NCBI GenBank assembly: GCA_903923395.1
Contig: CAIXXM010000030.1
Span: 1 to 64,000, forward strand
Direction of reading: 5' to 3'
Origin: an uncultured Acidobacteriia bacterium
GTDB taxonomy: Bacteria; Acidobacteriota; Terriglobia; Bryobacterales; Bryobacteraceae
DNA: 64,000 bases
Shown here in pieces: positions 43,525 to 53,231 of the stretch. Within the stretch, counting starts at the first letter, position 1, and every line of letters starts with the position of its first letter. Both the position numbers and the translations under genes were made by a program. The notes under the pieces are model-generated. The model saw nothing but the letters and a program-made list of their open reading frames with translations, ran no database searches and was not told the DNA's origin.

Positions 43525-44946
43525 ATGACGAAACACACCATCTCTTCGGTTCGCGCCGGTCTGCTCTCGAAAGAATTCTCCGCAGTCGAATTGACCAGGC
43601 AGGCACTGTCATTCGCGGAGGCTGAGAACCCCAAGACCAACGCGTATCTCTCCTTCAGCCCGGAGCGCGCCCTTGCCGCTGCCGAACGTGTGGATGCCAG
43701 AATTGCTGCCGGAGAAGATCCCGGTGCTCTCGGCGGCGTTCCCGTGGCCGTGAAAGACGTGATTTTGACCAAGGGCCTTAAGACCACTTGTGCCTCGAAG
43801 CTTCTGGAAAACTTCATCGCTCCCTATGACGCCACTGCGATCGAACGCATCGAGGCCGCGGGTGGGGTGATCATCGGCAAGACCAACTGCGATGAGTTCG
43901 CGATGGGCTCTTCGAATGAGAACAGCGCCTTTGGTCCGGTGCGCAACCCTGTCGCTCTGGACCGTGTCCCGGGCGGTTCGAGCGGTGGTTCCGCCGCGGT
44001 AGTCGCGCAGGGCACGGCAGTTGTCTCGCTGGGTTCTGACACCGGCGGTTCCATTCGTCAGCCGGCCTCGTTTTGTGGCATCGTCGGTGTAACGCCGACC
44101 TATGGCCGCGTCTCCCGGTACGGACTGGTGGCTTTTGCCAGTTCTCTCGATCACATCGGTCCGTTCGCCCGCAACACCCGCGATGCAGCAACGCTGCTCG
44201 AAGTGATGGCCGGACGTGATCCCAAGGACGCCACCTCCGCCGAAGCGCCCGTTCCCAGCTATGCCGCGTCCATGACCGGCAACGTCAAGGGCCTCAAGAT
44301 TGGCATTCCGGTCGAATATATGAAGCATGCCACCGGCGAAACGGCAGACCTGGTCAACGCCTCGTTCCGCAAGCTGCAAGCCATGGGCTGCGAACTTCGT
44401 GAGATCAGCCTGCCCAACACAGACTACGCGATCGACACCTACTACATCATTTGCACCGCAGAGGCCAGTTCGAACCTCGCCCGCTACGATGGCGTACGCT
44501 ACACCACCCGCTCGCAGAACTCCGGAACCCTGAGTGATCTCTACAAGAACACGCGCGGCGAAGGCTTCGGTGCTGAGGTAAAGCGCCGCATCATGCTGGG
44601 AACCTACGTTCTGAGCCATGGGTATTACGATGCCTACTACAAGAAGGCACAGATGGTTCGGAACCTGATCACGCAGGACTTCAACAAGGCCTTTACCGAA
44701 GTGGATGCCATTGTTGCTCCGGTATCGCCTTTCCCGGCCTTCAAGCTGGGGGAAAAGGTGAATGACCCGATCTCGATGTATCTCTCTGACATCTATACGA
44801 TCACGGGCTCACTGGCAGGTATCCCCTGCATGTCCACGCCCTGCGGCAATACGAGTGAGGGTCTGCCGGTCGGCCTCCAGATTCTCTGCAAGCACTTTGG
44901 CGAAGAGACAATGTTCCGTCTCGCTGACGCTTTTGAAAACAGTTAG
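43525..44946 (+). CDS. gatA: Asp-tRNA(Asn)/Glu-tRNA(Gln) amidotransferase subunit A
   Basis: 473 residues, standard length. Catalytic Lys 77 (VAVKDVI), cis-Ser in PGGSSGGSAA and nucleophile Ser in SDTGGSIRQPAS follow the amidase-signature spacing. PTYGRVSRYGLVAFASSLDH is the GatA-specific stretch. It releases ammonia from glutamine or asparagine for transamidation of Glu-tRNA(Gln) or Asp-tRNA(Asn). Co-transcription with gatC and the DciA-like gene is likely. Confidence 0.97.
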   Translation: MTKHTISSVRAGLLSKEFSAVELTRQALSFAEAENPKTNAYLSFSPERALAAAERVDARIAAGEDPGALGGVPVAVKDVILTKGLKTTCASKLLENFIAPYDATAIERIEAAGGVIIGKTNCDEFAMGSSNENSAFGPVRNPVALDRVPGGSSGGSAAVVAQGTAVVSLGSDTGGSIRQPASFCGIVGVTPTYGRVSRYGLVAFASSLDHIGPFARNTRDAATLLEVMAGRDPKDATSAEAPVPSYAASMTGNVKGLKIGIPVEYMKHATGETADLVNASFRKLQAMGCELREISLPNTDYAIDTYYIICTAEASSNLARYDGVRYTTRSQNSGTLSDLYKNTRGEGFGAEVKRRIMLGTYVLSHGYYDAYYKKAQMVRNLITQDFNKAFTEVDAIVAPVSPFPAFKLGEKVNDPISMYLSDIYTITGSLAGIPCMSTPCGNTSEGLPVGLQILCKHFGEETMFRLADAFENS

Positions 44947-44976
44947 CATCAATTGAACACAGGAGATTTACGAATT

Positions 44977-45585
44977 ATGGCTTTTACACTGCCCGCACTG
45001 CCTTACGCGACTGACGCTCTGGAACCCGCCATCGATAAGATGACGATGGAGATCCACCACGGCAAGCACCACAACGCCTATGTGACCAACCTGAACAAGG
45101 CTCTCGAATCGGCGCCTGAACTGGCTGGCAAGACCATCGAAGAACTCCTTGCCAACAATCTGGCCATTGTTCCCGATGCCATCAAAACCGCAGTCCGCAA
45201 CAACGGCGGCGGCCACGCGAACCACTCTCTCTTCTGGACGCTGCTCGCGCCGGTTGGCACTTCCCATGGTCCTGAAGGTGCGCTTGCTGAGGCGATCAAC
45301 GCCGCTTTCGGCAGCTTCGACGCCTTCAAGGAAAAGTTTGCCGCCGCTGCCACCACCCGGTTTGGTTCGGGCTGGGCTTGGCTGGTGAAGACTCCCGCTG
45401 GTCTCGAAATCTACTCCCTGCCCAACCAGGACAGCCCGATTGCCGAAGGCAAGACGCCGCTTCTTGGTCTGGATGTTTGGGAGCACGCCTACTACCTGCA
45501 CTATCAGAACCGCCGCCCGGACTACATCGCTGCGTTCTGGAGCGTGGTCAACTGGGCTGCCGTCGGCAAGCTCTACGCCGCATAA
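44977..45585 (+). CDS. Superoxide dismutase (Fe/Mn family)
   Basis: 202 residues from ATG at 44977 with AGGAGA at good distance; the upstream TTG frame is not needed. Metal ligands are His 27 (MEIHHGKHH), His in HANHSLFW, Asp and His in [21 protein letters not shown] and the [19 protein letters not shown] stretch match cytosolic Fe/MnSODs; the metal cannot be decided from sequence alone. It dismutates superoxide. A hairpin terminator follows at 45606-45645. Confidence 0.95.
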   Translation: MAFTLPALPYATDALEPAIDKMTMEIHHGKHHNAYVTNLNKALESAPELAGKTIEELLANNLAIVPDAIKTAVRNNGGGHANHSLFWTLLAPVGTSHGPEGALAEAINAAFGSFDAFKEKFAAAATTRFGSGWAWLVKTPAGLEIYSLPNQDSPIAEGKTPLLGLDVWEHAYYLHYQNRRPDYIAAFWSVVNWAAVGKLYAA

Positions 45586-45605
45586 TCCTCCATCCGGCAG
45601 CACAC

Positions 45606-45645
45606 GGGCCGCATATCCCAAGCAGGGGTTTGCGGCCCTTTCTTA
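45606..45645 (+). terminator. Rho-independent terminator after superoxide dismutase
   Basis: GGGCCGCA (45606-45613) and TGCGGCCC (45631-45638) form an 8-base GC-rich stem with a 17-base loop followed by TTTCTTA. It lies 21 bases after the stop codon and partly ends before the next start at 45650. Confidence 0.75.
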
Positions 45646-45649
45646 TTTC

Positions 45650-45826
45650 ATGGAACATTTCTTTACCTGTCCCTACTGTTGGGAAGAGATCTCAATGGTG
45701 CTCGACATCTCCGTGCGGCGTCAGACTTATGTGGAGGATTGCGAAGTTTGTTGTCATCCAATTGAAGTCCGGTACAGCGTTGTCGCTGATGAGATTGATT
45801 CCTTTGAGGCAAGAGTGCTGGAGTAG
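45650..45826 (+). CDS. CPxCG-motif cysteine-rich small protein
   Basis: 58 residues from ATG at 45650. Two Cys pairs, FFTCPYCWEEI and EDCEVCCHPIEV, form a probable zinc ribbon, as in the CPxCG family; the first pair is CPYCW rather than CPxCG. The remainder is acidic. The function is unknown in the family. It lies between the superoxide dismutase terminator and the malate dehydrogenase gene, which starts 62 bases downstream. Confidence 0.8.
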   Translation: MEHFFTCPYCWEEISMVLDISVRRQTYVEDCEVCCHPIEVRYSVVADEIDSFEARVLE

Positions 45827-45888
45827 CTGGCGGATATACTGATGTTTTGCCCTGTTTTCATCCCGAGGGCAACTGAGAGGAAACGACA

Positions 45889-46824
45889 TTGAGAAAGAAA
45901 ATCACCGTCATCGGCGCAGGCAACGTGGGCGCGAACTGCGCCGTCTGGGCCGCCAAGAAGGAACTGGGCGACATCGTCCTTGTGGACGTCGCCGAAGGCA
46001 TTCCCCAGGGCAAGGGCCTCGATCTCGCACAGGCCGGTCCGGTGGAACACTATGACGTCAACATCACCGGTGCCAATGACTACGGCCCAACGGAGAATTC
46101 TGACGTTGTCATCATCACCGCAGGCTTCCCCCGCAAGCCGGGCATGAGCCGCGATGATTTGCTTCTGGCCAACTATGAAGTGGTGAAGTTTGCCACCGAA
46201 CAGGCCGTGGCGAAGTCGCCGAACGCGATCATCATTGTCGTTACCAATCCTCTGGACGCCATGGCGCAGGTGGCCTACAACGTTTCGAAGTTCCCGAAGA
46301 ACCGCGTTGTCGGTATGGCTGGCGTGCTGGATTCGGCCCGCTTCCGCACCTTCATCGCGATGGAACTCGGCGTTTCGGTGGACAATGTTACCGCAGTCGT
46401 GATGGGTGGTCACGGTGACACCATGGTGCCGTTGGTCCGTCTTTCGAACGTTGCCGGCATCCCGCTGACCGAACTGATTCCGCAAGATCGTCTCGATGCC
46501 ATCGTCGACCGTACCCGCAACGGCGGCGCGGAACTGGTGAAGATGCTCAAGAGCGGCAGCGCCTACTACGCCCCGGCGGCCTCGGCTGTGGAAATGGCGG
46601 AATCGATCCTCAAGGATAAGAAAAAGATCCTCCCTTGTGCGGCGTACCTGGAAGGCGAGTACGGCATCAACGGCCTTTACGTTGGCGTGCCTTGCAAACT
46701 GGGCGCGAACGGAATTGAGAAGGTATACGAAATCAAGCTCACGGACGAAGAAACGGCTGCCCTGCACAAGAGTGCCGGTGCCGTGAAGGAACTTGTGGAC
46801 GTCATCACCGCCAAGATGGGCTAA
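45889..46824 (+). CDS. mdh: Malate dehydrogenase
   Basis: 311 residues from TTG at 45889 with GAGAGGAAA before it. The Rossmann motif is [18 protein letters not shown]. The substrate loop [17 protein letters not shown] carries the two arginines typical of malate (not lactate) enzymes, and [12 protein letters not shown] holds the catalytic His. It is an LDH-like MDH, oxidising malate to oxaloacetate with NAD+ in the TCA cycle. A strong bidirectional terminator follows. Confidence 0.96.
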   Translation: MRKKITVIGAGNVGANCAVWAAKKELGDIVLVDVAEGIPQGKGLDLAQAGPVEHYDVNITGANDYGPTENSDVVIITAGFPRKPGMSRDDLLLANYEVVKFATEQAVAKSPNAIIIVVTNPLDAMAQVAYNVSKFPKNRVVGMAGVLDSARFRTFIAMELGVSVDNVTAVVMGGHGDTMVPLVRLSNVAGIPLTELIPQDRLDAIVDRTRNGGAELVKMLKSGSAYYAPAASAVEMAESILKDKKKILPCAAYLEGEYGINGLYVGVPCKLGANGIEKVYEIKLTDEETAALHKSAGAVKELVDVITAKMG

Positions 46825-46850
46825 AGCGCATCTATCTTCTTCTTGCAAGA

Positions 46851-46890
46851 CGAAAAAGGGGAGAGCGTACGTGCGCTCTCCCCTTTTTCG
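46851..46890. terminator. Bidirectional Rho-independent terminator between mdh and NmrA-like gene
   Basis: CGAAAAAGGGGAGAGCG (46851-46867) and CGCTCTCCCCTTTTTCG (46874-46890) are exact 17-base complements around a 6-base loop. The A-run before the stem and the T-run after it serve both strands, matching the convergent genes ending at 46824 and 46899. Confidence 0.9.
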
Positions 46891-46898
46891 TTTCCCGC

Positions 46899-47525
46899 TC
46901 AAGTGGTGATGGTGAACGTTTTCCCGAACGCACTCCTGTCACTGAGCTTCCCGAAGATGAAATCCGCCACGTCCGCCCGTGAAATATTGCCGATGGTAAT
47001 TCCAGCCAAATCGGTATAAGCCGCTACTTGCCCGGTTTTCGGTCCATTGGTCAGAGCGCCGGGGCGAACCAGAGTCCAGTCGAGGCCGCTCGCGCGCACC
47101 ACTTCCTCCTGCCGGGTCTTGTCCTTGTAAATCTCATTGAGCAGCAACGGCTGAATGATGCGGTCATAGAAGAAACCGCCATGCCCCTTGCTGTCGCCCG
47201 CGCCGATACCAGTAATACAGATCAACCGCCGGACCTGCGCCTGTTGCATTGCAGCGGTCAGTTTCCTCGTACCCGCTGAAAGCAGTGTCGTCGGCTGGCG
47301 GCTGAGCTTGCTGCCGAGAGCACTGATGACGACATCCTGGCCCTGCACCGCAGCCAGCAGGGAGGCACTGTCATTCACATCCAGACGCGCCTTTGTAACA
47401 CCAGCGGGCAAGCCTTCCGCGTCCAGACGCCGGACGCCGGCAGTAATGGCGTGTCCAGCGGCGACACCTTGTGCTGCCAATTCCAGGCCCTGTGGTCCAG
47501 TGGCGCCGATGATCAGGATCTTCAT
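46899..47525 (-). CDS. NAD(P)-binding NmrA-like/atypical SDR protein
   Basis: 208 residues from ATG at 47525 (GAGGAAAG upstream; the open frame extends 12 codons further). MKILIIGATGPQGLELAAQG is the GxxGxxG nucleotide-binding motif, VISALGSKLSRQPT matches the NAD(P)H-binding family, and RLICITGIGAGDSKGHGG follows. The typical SDR catalytic Tyr-x-x-x-Lys is not obvious, so it may be a redox-sensing or epimerase-like protein. It diverges from purQ. Confidence 0.87.
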   Translation of the reverse strand: MKILIIGATGPQGLELAAQGVAAGHAITAGVRRLDAEGLPAGVTKARLDVNDSASLLAAVQGQDVVISALGSKLSRQPTTLLSAGTRKLTAAMQQAQVRRLICITGIGAGDSKGHGGFFYDRIIQPLLLNEIYKDKTRQEEVVRASGLDWTLVRPGALTNGPKTGQVAAYTDLAGITIGNISRADVADFIFGKLSDRSAFGKTFTITT

Positions 47526-47666
47526 TCTTTCCTCTTTCTGCCGGGAAACCCGGGTTGGCATGTTCAGCCCAGTCTACCGTTTGGCGAAGCAATGCTGGTA
47601 TTCCCCCATTGCCCTCTTTGTAACGAAGTTGCTTCCGGCAGGGCGTTGCTAAACTGAAAGTACCCC

Positions 47667-48341
47667 ATGAAAGTTGGCGTCATCGTCTTCCCCGGCAGTA
47701 ACTGCGACCACGACGCGTGGTACGCCGTTCAGCATAATCTCGGCCAGCAGGCCGAATTCATCTGGCATGATTCCACCTCTCTCGGTGACATCGATGCCGT
47801 GATTCTTCCCGGAGGCTTCTCTTACGGCGATTATCTTCGCTGCGGTGCCATCGCCCATCTCTCGCCTGTAATGAACGCGGTGAAGAAGTTCGCCGCGGAT
47901 GGCGGCCTGGTGCTCGGCGTTTGCAATGGTTTCCAGATCCTGACGGAATCCGGCCTGCTGCCCGGAGCACTGCTTCGCAACCGCGGTCTGCAGTTTATCT
48001 GCAAGGACGTCCAGTTACGGGTTGAATCGACGGATTCCCCCTTCACCAACCAGCTTGAAAAAGGCTCTGTTTTGCGGGTTCCCATCGCGCACGGTGACGG
48101 ACAGTACTTCGCGGAACCGGCCACCCTCGATGAACTCGAAGCCGAAGACCGCGTGGCGTTCCGCTACCTCGACAACCCCAATGGTTCTGCCCGCGATATC
48201 GCCGGCATCTTCAATAAACAGCGGAACGTGCTTGGCCTGATGCCCCATCCCGAACGGGCCTGTGATCCCTTGATGGGTTCCACAGACGGCCTCGGCGTTT
48301 TCCACTCTATGATTTCCGCAATCCCCGCACTTACAAAATGA
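47667..48341 (+). CDS. purQ: Phosphoribosylformylglycinamidine synthase glutaminase subunit
   Basis: 224 residues. [20 protein letters not shown] is the family start. The glutaminase triad shows nucleophile Cys 86 (GVCNGFQIL) and the His-x-Glu pair in MPHPERACD. It supplies ammonia from glutamine to PurL in the fourth step of purine synthesis. The purL gene overlaps by 4 bases (ATGA). Small-type PurL complexes normally need PurS too, but no purS lies next to this gene; the divergent NmrA-like start is only 141 bases away. Confidence 0.96.
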   Translation: MKVGVIVFPGSNCDHDAWYAVQHNLGQQAEFIWHDSTSLGDIDAVILPGGFSYGDYLRCGAIAHLSPVMNAVKKFAADGGLVLGVCNGFQILTESGLLPGALLRNRGLQFICKDVQLRVESTDSPFTNQLEKGSVLRVPIAHGDGQYFAEPATLDELEAEDRVAFRYLDNPNGSARDIAGIFNKQRNVLGLMPHPERACDPLMGSTDGLGVFHSMISAIPALTK

Positions 48342-50551
48342 CCATCACACCGGAGCTGATCGCCCAGCACCAGCTCACCCAGGCAGAGTACGACAAGATC
48401 GTCTCGCTCCTCGGCCGGGAGCCGAGCTACACAGAATTAGGCGTGTTCTCCGTGATGTGGAGTGAGCACTGCTCTTACAAGAGCTCGCGCATCCACCTCA
48501 AGACGCTGCCGACGACGGGAAAGTATGTCGTCCAGGGTCCCGGCGAGAACGCCGGCATCATCGATATCGGTGATGGCTGGGTCGCGGCCTTCAAGATTGA
48601 GAGCCACAACCACCCGAGCTATATTGAGCCTTTTCAAGGCGCTGCGACTGGTGTTGGCGGCATCCTGCGGGACATCTTTACCATGGGTGCCCGGCCTGTT
48701 GCCGTTCTGAATTCCCTGCGTTTCGGCCTGCTTGAAGGCACGGCGACGAGCGAACACAACCGCCGCATCGTCTCTGGCGTGGTGAGTGGCATTGCACACT
48801 ACGGCAACTGCTTCGGCGTTCCAACCGTGGGCGGCGAATGTCTTTTTGAAGACTGCTACTCCGGCAACCCGTTGGTGAATGTCTTTGCACTTGGGGTTTG
48901 CAAGGCCGATGAGGTCTTCTTCGCCAAGGCTTCCGGCATTGGCAACCCGGTCATCTATGTCGGGGCCAAGACCGGACGCGATGGCATCCATGGCGCTTCC
49001 ATGGCTTCCGCGGAATTTACGGAAGAATCGAAGCAGAAACGGCCCAACGTGCAGGTGGGAGATCCCTTCCTCGAAAAACTTCTGCTCGAAGCCTGCATTG
49101 AAGCAATGAAGACAGGCGCGATTGTCGCGATCCAGGACATGGGTGCGGCCGGCCTGACTTCTTCGTCCTGCGAGATGGGTGATCGTGGCGGCGTGGGCAT
49201 TGATATCAATTTGGATCTGGTGCCGCAGCGCGAAAAGGGCATGACCGCCTACGAAATGCTGCTTTCGGAATCCCAGGAGCGCATGTTGCTCGTCGCGGAA
49301 AAGGGCAGGGAAGAGGAAGTCTTCCGCGTCTTCCGCAAGTGGGGACTCGATGCCGTCACTATCGGCGTCGTCACGGATGACCAGAAACTGCGCATCCGCC
49401 ACAAGGGCGAAGTCATGGCTGAAATCCCCAATCCGGCACTGGCGCAGGAAGGCCCGAAATACGACCGGCCCCATAATGTCGCACCGTATCGCAAGGCTCC
49501 CGTGGAAGCTCCCGGCGGTTGGCGGAAATCTTCTGACTATCAAAGCGACTTGGTCAAGTTAATTGCCTCCCCCGATCTCTGTTCCAAGCGCTGGATCTGG
49601 CAGCAATATGATTACCAGGTCCGAACGAATACTCTGGCTGGCCCTGGCTCCGATGCCGCAGTGATCCGCATCAAGGAAAACGGAACGTCGATTGCCATGT
49701 CGCTCGATGGCAATGGCCGTTACTGCTATCTCGATCCGAGGCTCGGTGCGAAGCTCGCCGTGGCGGAATCCTGCCGCAATCTCTCCACGACGGGTGCCTT
49801 GCCGGTTGCTGCCACAAATAACCTGAATTTCGGCAATCCGGAACGCCCGGAAATCATGGCGCAACTGGTGGAAGCGATTGGCGGCATTCGCGAAGCCTGT
49901 GCTTTCTTTGAGACACCAATTACCGGCGGAAACGTCAGCCTCTATAACGAAACTCTCGGGGAGGGCATTTACCCGACCCCTGTGTTGGGAATCGTCGGCT
50001 TGATGAAGACTGCCGCACCCGTTCCGGTGGCGTTCCAGCGGGAAGGTGCAGCGGTTGTCCTGCTGGGTGGTCTGCGTGGCACCAATGAGACGGAATTCGG
50101 TTCGAGCGAATACGCCAAGGTGATCGCGGGCGAGTTGTGGGGTACGCCGCCTGCTCTGGACATGCTGTACGAGAAAAATGTACAGTCCGCGATGCGCGAA
50201 ATCGTCGCCGCTGGTCTGGCCGAATCCGCCCACGATTTAAGTGACGGCGGTCTGGCTGTTGCTCTGAGTGAAAGTTGCACCGAAGTGTGGGGTGCAAACA
50301 TCCAAATTCCGTTGTCTGGAACACCGGAAATCGACCTGTTCGGCGAAGCGCCGTCCCGGATCCTGCTCACAACGGGAGACACTGCCCGGGTAGCGGAAAT
50401 AGCGGTAAAATTCGGGATCGAAATCGCGGTTTTAGGCAGTACAATGAAGGGGCAGTTACAGATTGGAGACGGGACGGCATGGACCATCGATATCGCGACT
50501 TCCGATCTGAAGACAGCCTTCGAAAGCACTTTGCCAGCGTTACTCCACTAA
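48338..50551 (+). CDS. purL: Phosphoribosylformylglycinamidine synthase synthetase subunit (small type)
   Basis: 737 residues, the length of the Bacillus/Thermotoga-type small Pur[16 protein letters not shown] is the conserved ATP/FGAR region; [32 protein letters not shown] and [12 protein letters not shown] follow. It converts FGAR to FGAM with ATP and ammonia delivered by PurQ. It overlaps purQ at its start and precedes purF by 6 bases. Confidence 0.97.
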   Translation: MTITPELIAQHQLTQAEYDKIVSLLGREPSYTELGVFSVMWSEHCSYKSSRIHLKTLPTTGKYVVQGPGENAGIIDIGDGWVAAFKIESHNHPSYIEPFQGAATGVGGILRDIFTMGARPVAVLNSLRFGLLEGTATSEHNRRIVSGVVSGIAHYGNCFGVPTVGGECLFEDCYSGNPLVNVFALGVCKADEVFFAKASGIGNPVIYVGAKTGRDGIHGASMASAEFTEESKQKRPNVQVGDPFLEKLLLEACIEAMKTGAIVAIQDMGAAGLTSSSCEMGDRGGVGIDINLDLVPQREKGMTAYEMLLSESQERMLLVAEKGREEEVFRVFRKWGLDAVTIGVVTDDQKLRIRHKGEVMAEIPNPALAQEGPKYDRPHNVAPYRKAPVEAPGGWRKSSDYQSDLVKLIASPDLCSKRWIWQQYDYQVRTNTLAGPGSDAAVIRIKENGTSIAMSLDGNGRYCYLDPRLGAKLAVAESCRNLSTTGALPVAATNNLNFGNPERPEIMAQLVEAIGGIREACAFFETPITGGNVSLYNETLGEGIYPTPVLGIVGLMKTAAPVPVAFQREGAAVVLLGGLRGTNETEFGSSEYAKVIAGELWGTPPALDMLYEKNVQSAMREIVAAGLAESAHDLSDGGLAVALSESCTEVWGANIQIPLSGTPEIDLFGEAPSRILLTTGDTARVAEIAVKFGIEIAVLGSTMKGQLQIGDGTAWTIDIATSDLKTAFESTLPALLH

Positions 50552-50557
50552 AACATC

Positions 50558-51970
50558 ATGTTCGATAAACTCCATGAAGAGTGCGGGGTTGTTGCCGTCT
50601 ATGGCCACCCTGACGCTGCGAACCTGTCCTATCTCTCTCTGTACGCGATGCAGCACCGCGGCCAGGAATCAGCGGGAATCTCTTCCAGCAATGGCCACGA
50701 CATTAAGACCGTAAAAGCCATGGGAGTGGTCGCGGACATTTTCAAAGAAGAGGTGATCCAAGGCCTTGCCGGCCAGTTGGCGATTGGTCACACGCGTTAT
50801 TCCACGGCCGGAGACACGGTGGAAAGGAACGCGCAACCGTTCTCCGTCATCTGCAACAAGGGCCGCATCGCCGTAGCTCACAATGGCAACATCACGAACG
50901 CCCAGGAATTGCGGGCGGAACTGGAAGCACAGGGCGCGATCTTCCAAGCCTCCAGTGACACCGAAGTGATTCTGCATCTGGTGGCGCACTCCCGCGAGAA
51001 AACGTTGGCCCGCGCACTGCGCGAAGCGCTGCTGCGGCTGGAGGGTGCCTTCTCTCTGGTGTTTCTCGCGGAAGACCGCATTATTGTTGCCCGCGATCCC
51101 CATGGTTTCCGTCCGCTGGCGATGGGCCAGTTGGAGAATCAGGGCGGCAAGCATGCCTATGTTTTCGCTTCGGAGACCTGTGCGTTTGATCTCATCACTG
51201 CCGTGTACATGAACGATGTACAGCCTGGCGAGATGGTGATTGTCGGTCCCGAAGGCATGACCCGTGAGCGCTATGCTCCGGTTGCCTCGGTCGCGCAGTG
51301 TGTCTTCGAACATGTCTACTTCGCCCGCCCGGATTCCATTGTCTTTGGTCGGCCGGTCCAGAGCTCACGGGAAATGATGGGACGTTTGCTGGCGCGTGAA
51401 GCTCCTGCGCCTGCCGATCTCGTTGTCCCTGTTCCGGATTCAGGCAATTCCGCGGCGCTTGGTTACGCCTCCGAATCCGGTTTAGAGTACCGTCAGGCGC
51501 TCATCCGCAATCACTATGTGGGTCGTACGTTCATTGAACCAAAGCAATCCATCCGCGATTTCGGTGTGAAGCTGAAGTTGAATCCGATCCGTAGTCTGCT
51601 CGAAGGCAAGAGTGTCGTGCTGGTGGATGATTCCATCGTGCGCGGTACCACCAGCCGGAAGATCGTCCGTATGGTGCGGCAGGCCGGTGCGAGGGAGGTC
51701 CACCTGCGGATCTCCTGTCCTCCAACGGTGTCCCCTTGCTTCTACGGTGTCGATACGCCCGAAAAGAGCCAACTCATCGCAGCGAACAATACGATTGAGT
51801 ATGTCAGGAAGTATGTGGAAGCCGATTCCCTTGCATATTTGTCACAGGAAGGTCTGAGCCGGGCGGTGGATGACACAAAGAACAGTTACTGTTATGCCTG
51901 CTACACCGGAAATTACCCCACGTCCTTCTTCAGCGTGGATATGTTGATCAAGGCTGGCAAGAAGGCCTGA
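50558..51970 (+). CDS. purF: Amidophosphoribosyltransferase
   Basis: 470 residues. MFDKLHEECGVVAVYGH has an 8-residue propeptide before the catalytic Cys 9, released by processing. YAMQHRGQESAGIS and GHTRYSTAGDT are glutaminase motifs; the PRPP loop is VVLVDDSIVRGTTSRKIV. Cysteines in AQCVFEH, SCPPTVSPCF and SYCYACYTGNYP match the four 4Fe-4S ligands of the Bacillus-type enzyme. It makes phosphoribosylamine, the first committed step of purine synthesis. Its stop abuts that of the convergent antiporter gene. Confidence 0.97.
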   Translation: MFDKLHEECGVVAVYGHPDAANLSYLSLYAMQHRGQESAGISSSNGHDIKTVKAMGVVADIFKEEVIQGLAGQLAIGHTRYSTAGDTVERNAQPFSVICNKGRIAVAHNGNITNAQELRAELEAQGAIFQASSDTEVILHLVAHSREKTLARALREALLRLEGAFSLVFLAEDRIIVARDPHGFRPLAMGQLENQGGKHAYVFASETCAFDLITAVYMNDVQPGEMVIVGPEGMTRERYAPVASVAQCVFEHVYFARPDSIVFGRPVQSSREMMGRLLAREAPAPADLVVPVPDSGNSAALGYASESGLEYRQALIRNHYVGRTFIEPKQSIRDFGVKLKLNPIRSLLEGKSVVLVDDSIVRGTTSRKIVRMVRQAGAREVHLRISCPPTVSPCFYGVDTPEKSQLIAANNTIEYVRKYVEADSLAYLSQEGLSRAVDDTKNSYCYACYTGNYPTSFFSVDMLIKAGKKA

Positions 51971-53149
51971 TCAGTCGAGCTGCTTCATCCAGCGCAAGAA
52001 GGGCCGGACGGTAAGGCCCTGCAGCAGCACGGAAAAACCAACTACCGCAAAGCTGACGGACAGAATCTCCCGGCGTTGCGGCACCGTGTCCGGCAACCCC
52101 AAAGCGAGTGCCAAAGCCAGAGCACCGCGCAAGCCGCCCCAGAACAGAACGTGCTGTTGTTGAGGCGTCACTAACAGCCTGGTGTTCTGGAAGAGCCAGC
52201 AACACGGGTAGATCGAGAGAGCCCGGCCCGCAGTTACCAGTGCTATCGCAACTCCGGCAGGCCACAGGATCGTGCGCAGTTCTTCATGCGCTGCATGCAT
52301 GCCGATCAGCAGAAACACCAACGAGTTGGCAACGAAGGCAGCGTACTCCCAGAAGGCTTCCACCGCTTCCTTCCCCCGCTCGGAGATCGTTCCCAAGCCC
52401 TCATAATTGCCCATGACCAGCCCCGCGGTGATGGTCGCCAGAACGCCGGACAGCCCCAGGCGGTCCGCTAGCAGAAAGGAACCGTAGGCGGCGACGGTGG
52501 TGACGGTGATCTCCACCAGATGATCCTCAGTGCGCCCGGCAAGCAGTAATGCGGCGGATGCCGTGAGTGCTCCGCACAAGACACCGCCGCCGATGGTCTT
52601 CAGTAAAGTGATGCCGAGTTCCGTTCCGTTGAGCATATGGCCTGACGCCAGGGTGACGGCAATGCCGAAAGCCACGGCCGCGGTGCCATCGTTAAACAGA
52701 CTCTCTGCTTCGATAAGCGTCAATAATCTTCCGTGCGCCTTGGCTTCCTTGAAGACTGCGATCACAGAGACTGGATCTGTCGCGGCAATCAGGACGCCAA
52801 AGACGAGTGCGGCCATCCAGTGCCAGCCTGCGAAATAACGCATTCCCAGAGTAGTTACCGCCGCCGCCAGAATCACGCCCAGAGTTACCAGAACCGTGAC
52901 CACGGCGAAATCCCGGCGCAACCTGGGCCATTCCAGGTGAAAGGCCGATTCGAAGAGCAGCGGCGGCAACAGCGCGGTGAAGATCAGATCCTTCGTGAGT
53001 GTAACTTTGGGAGCGAACGGCAACACAGACAAGACCGCACCCGCCATGACCAGCCCGACGCTGTAAGGCATGCGGAGCCGCCGCGTGACCATCGCCACCA
53101 CCGCTGCGATCAACAGTAGTAAGGCCCCGGTTTGCAGGTTGAATTCCAT
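51971..53149 (-). CDS. CPA1-family Na+/H+ (cation/proton) antiporter
   Basis: 392 residues with about 12 membrane helices. The transport core has LLPPLLFESAFHLEWPRLRR, the helix with GVLIAATDPVSVIAVFKEA (ATDPVSV) and LIEAESLFNDGTAAVAFGI (FNDGTA), which hold the ion-binding Asp residues of CPA1 antiporters. Unlike many members it has almost no cytoplasmic tail. It is likely used for sodium or pH homeostasis. Confidence 0.9.
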   Translation of the reverse strand: MEFNLQTGALLLLIAAVVAMVTRRLRMPYSVGLVMAGAVLSVLPFAPKVTLTKDLIFTALLPPLLFESAFHLEWPRLRRDFAVVTVLVTLGVILAAAVTTLGMRYFAGWHWMAALVFGVLIAATDPVSVIAVFKEAKAHGRLLTLIEAESLFNDGTAAVAFGIAVTLASGHMLNGTELGITLLKTIGGGVLCGALTASAALLLAGRTEDHLVEITVTTVAAYGSFLLADRLGLSGVLATITAGLVMGNYEGLGTISERGKEAVEAFWEYAAFVANSLVFLLIGMHAAHEELRTILWPAGVAIALVTAGRALSIYPCCWLFQNTRLLVTPQQQHVLFWGGLRGALALALALGLPDTVPQRREILSVSFAVVGFSVLLQGLTVRPFLRWMKQLD

Positions 53150-53159
53150 GGTTTGTACG

Positions 53160-53192
53160 GTTGGTCGGAAGTTTCCGCAGGTTCGTCGGAAG
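53160..53192. promoter_or_regulatory. Direct repeats in a divergent promoter region
   Basis: GTTGGTCGGAAG (53160-53171) and GTTCGTCGGAAG (53181-53192) differ at one base and are spaced 21 bases, two helical turns, between the antiporter start (53149) and the membrane protein start (53232). This arrangement fits a dimeric regulator; the protein is unknown. Confidence 0.3.
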
Positions 53193-53231
53193 CGGCGGGC
53201 GTCTTTCCGGAAAAATTGCTAGTTTGAACCC

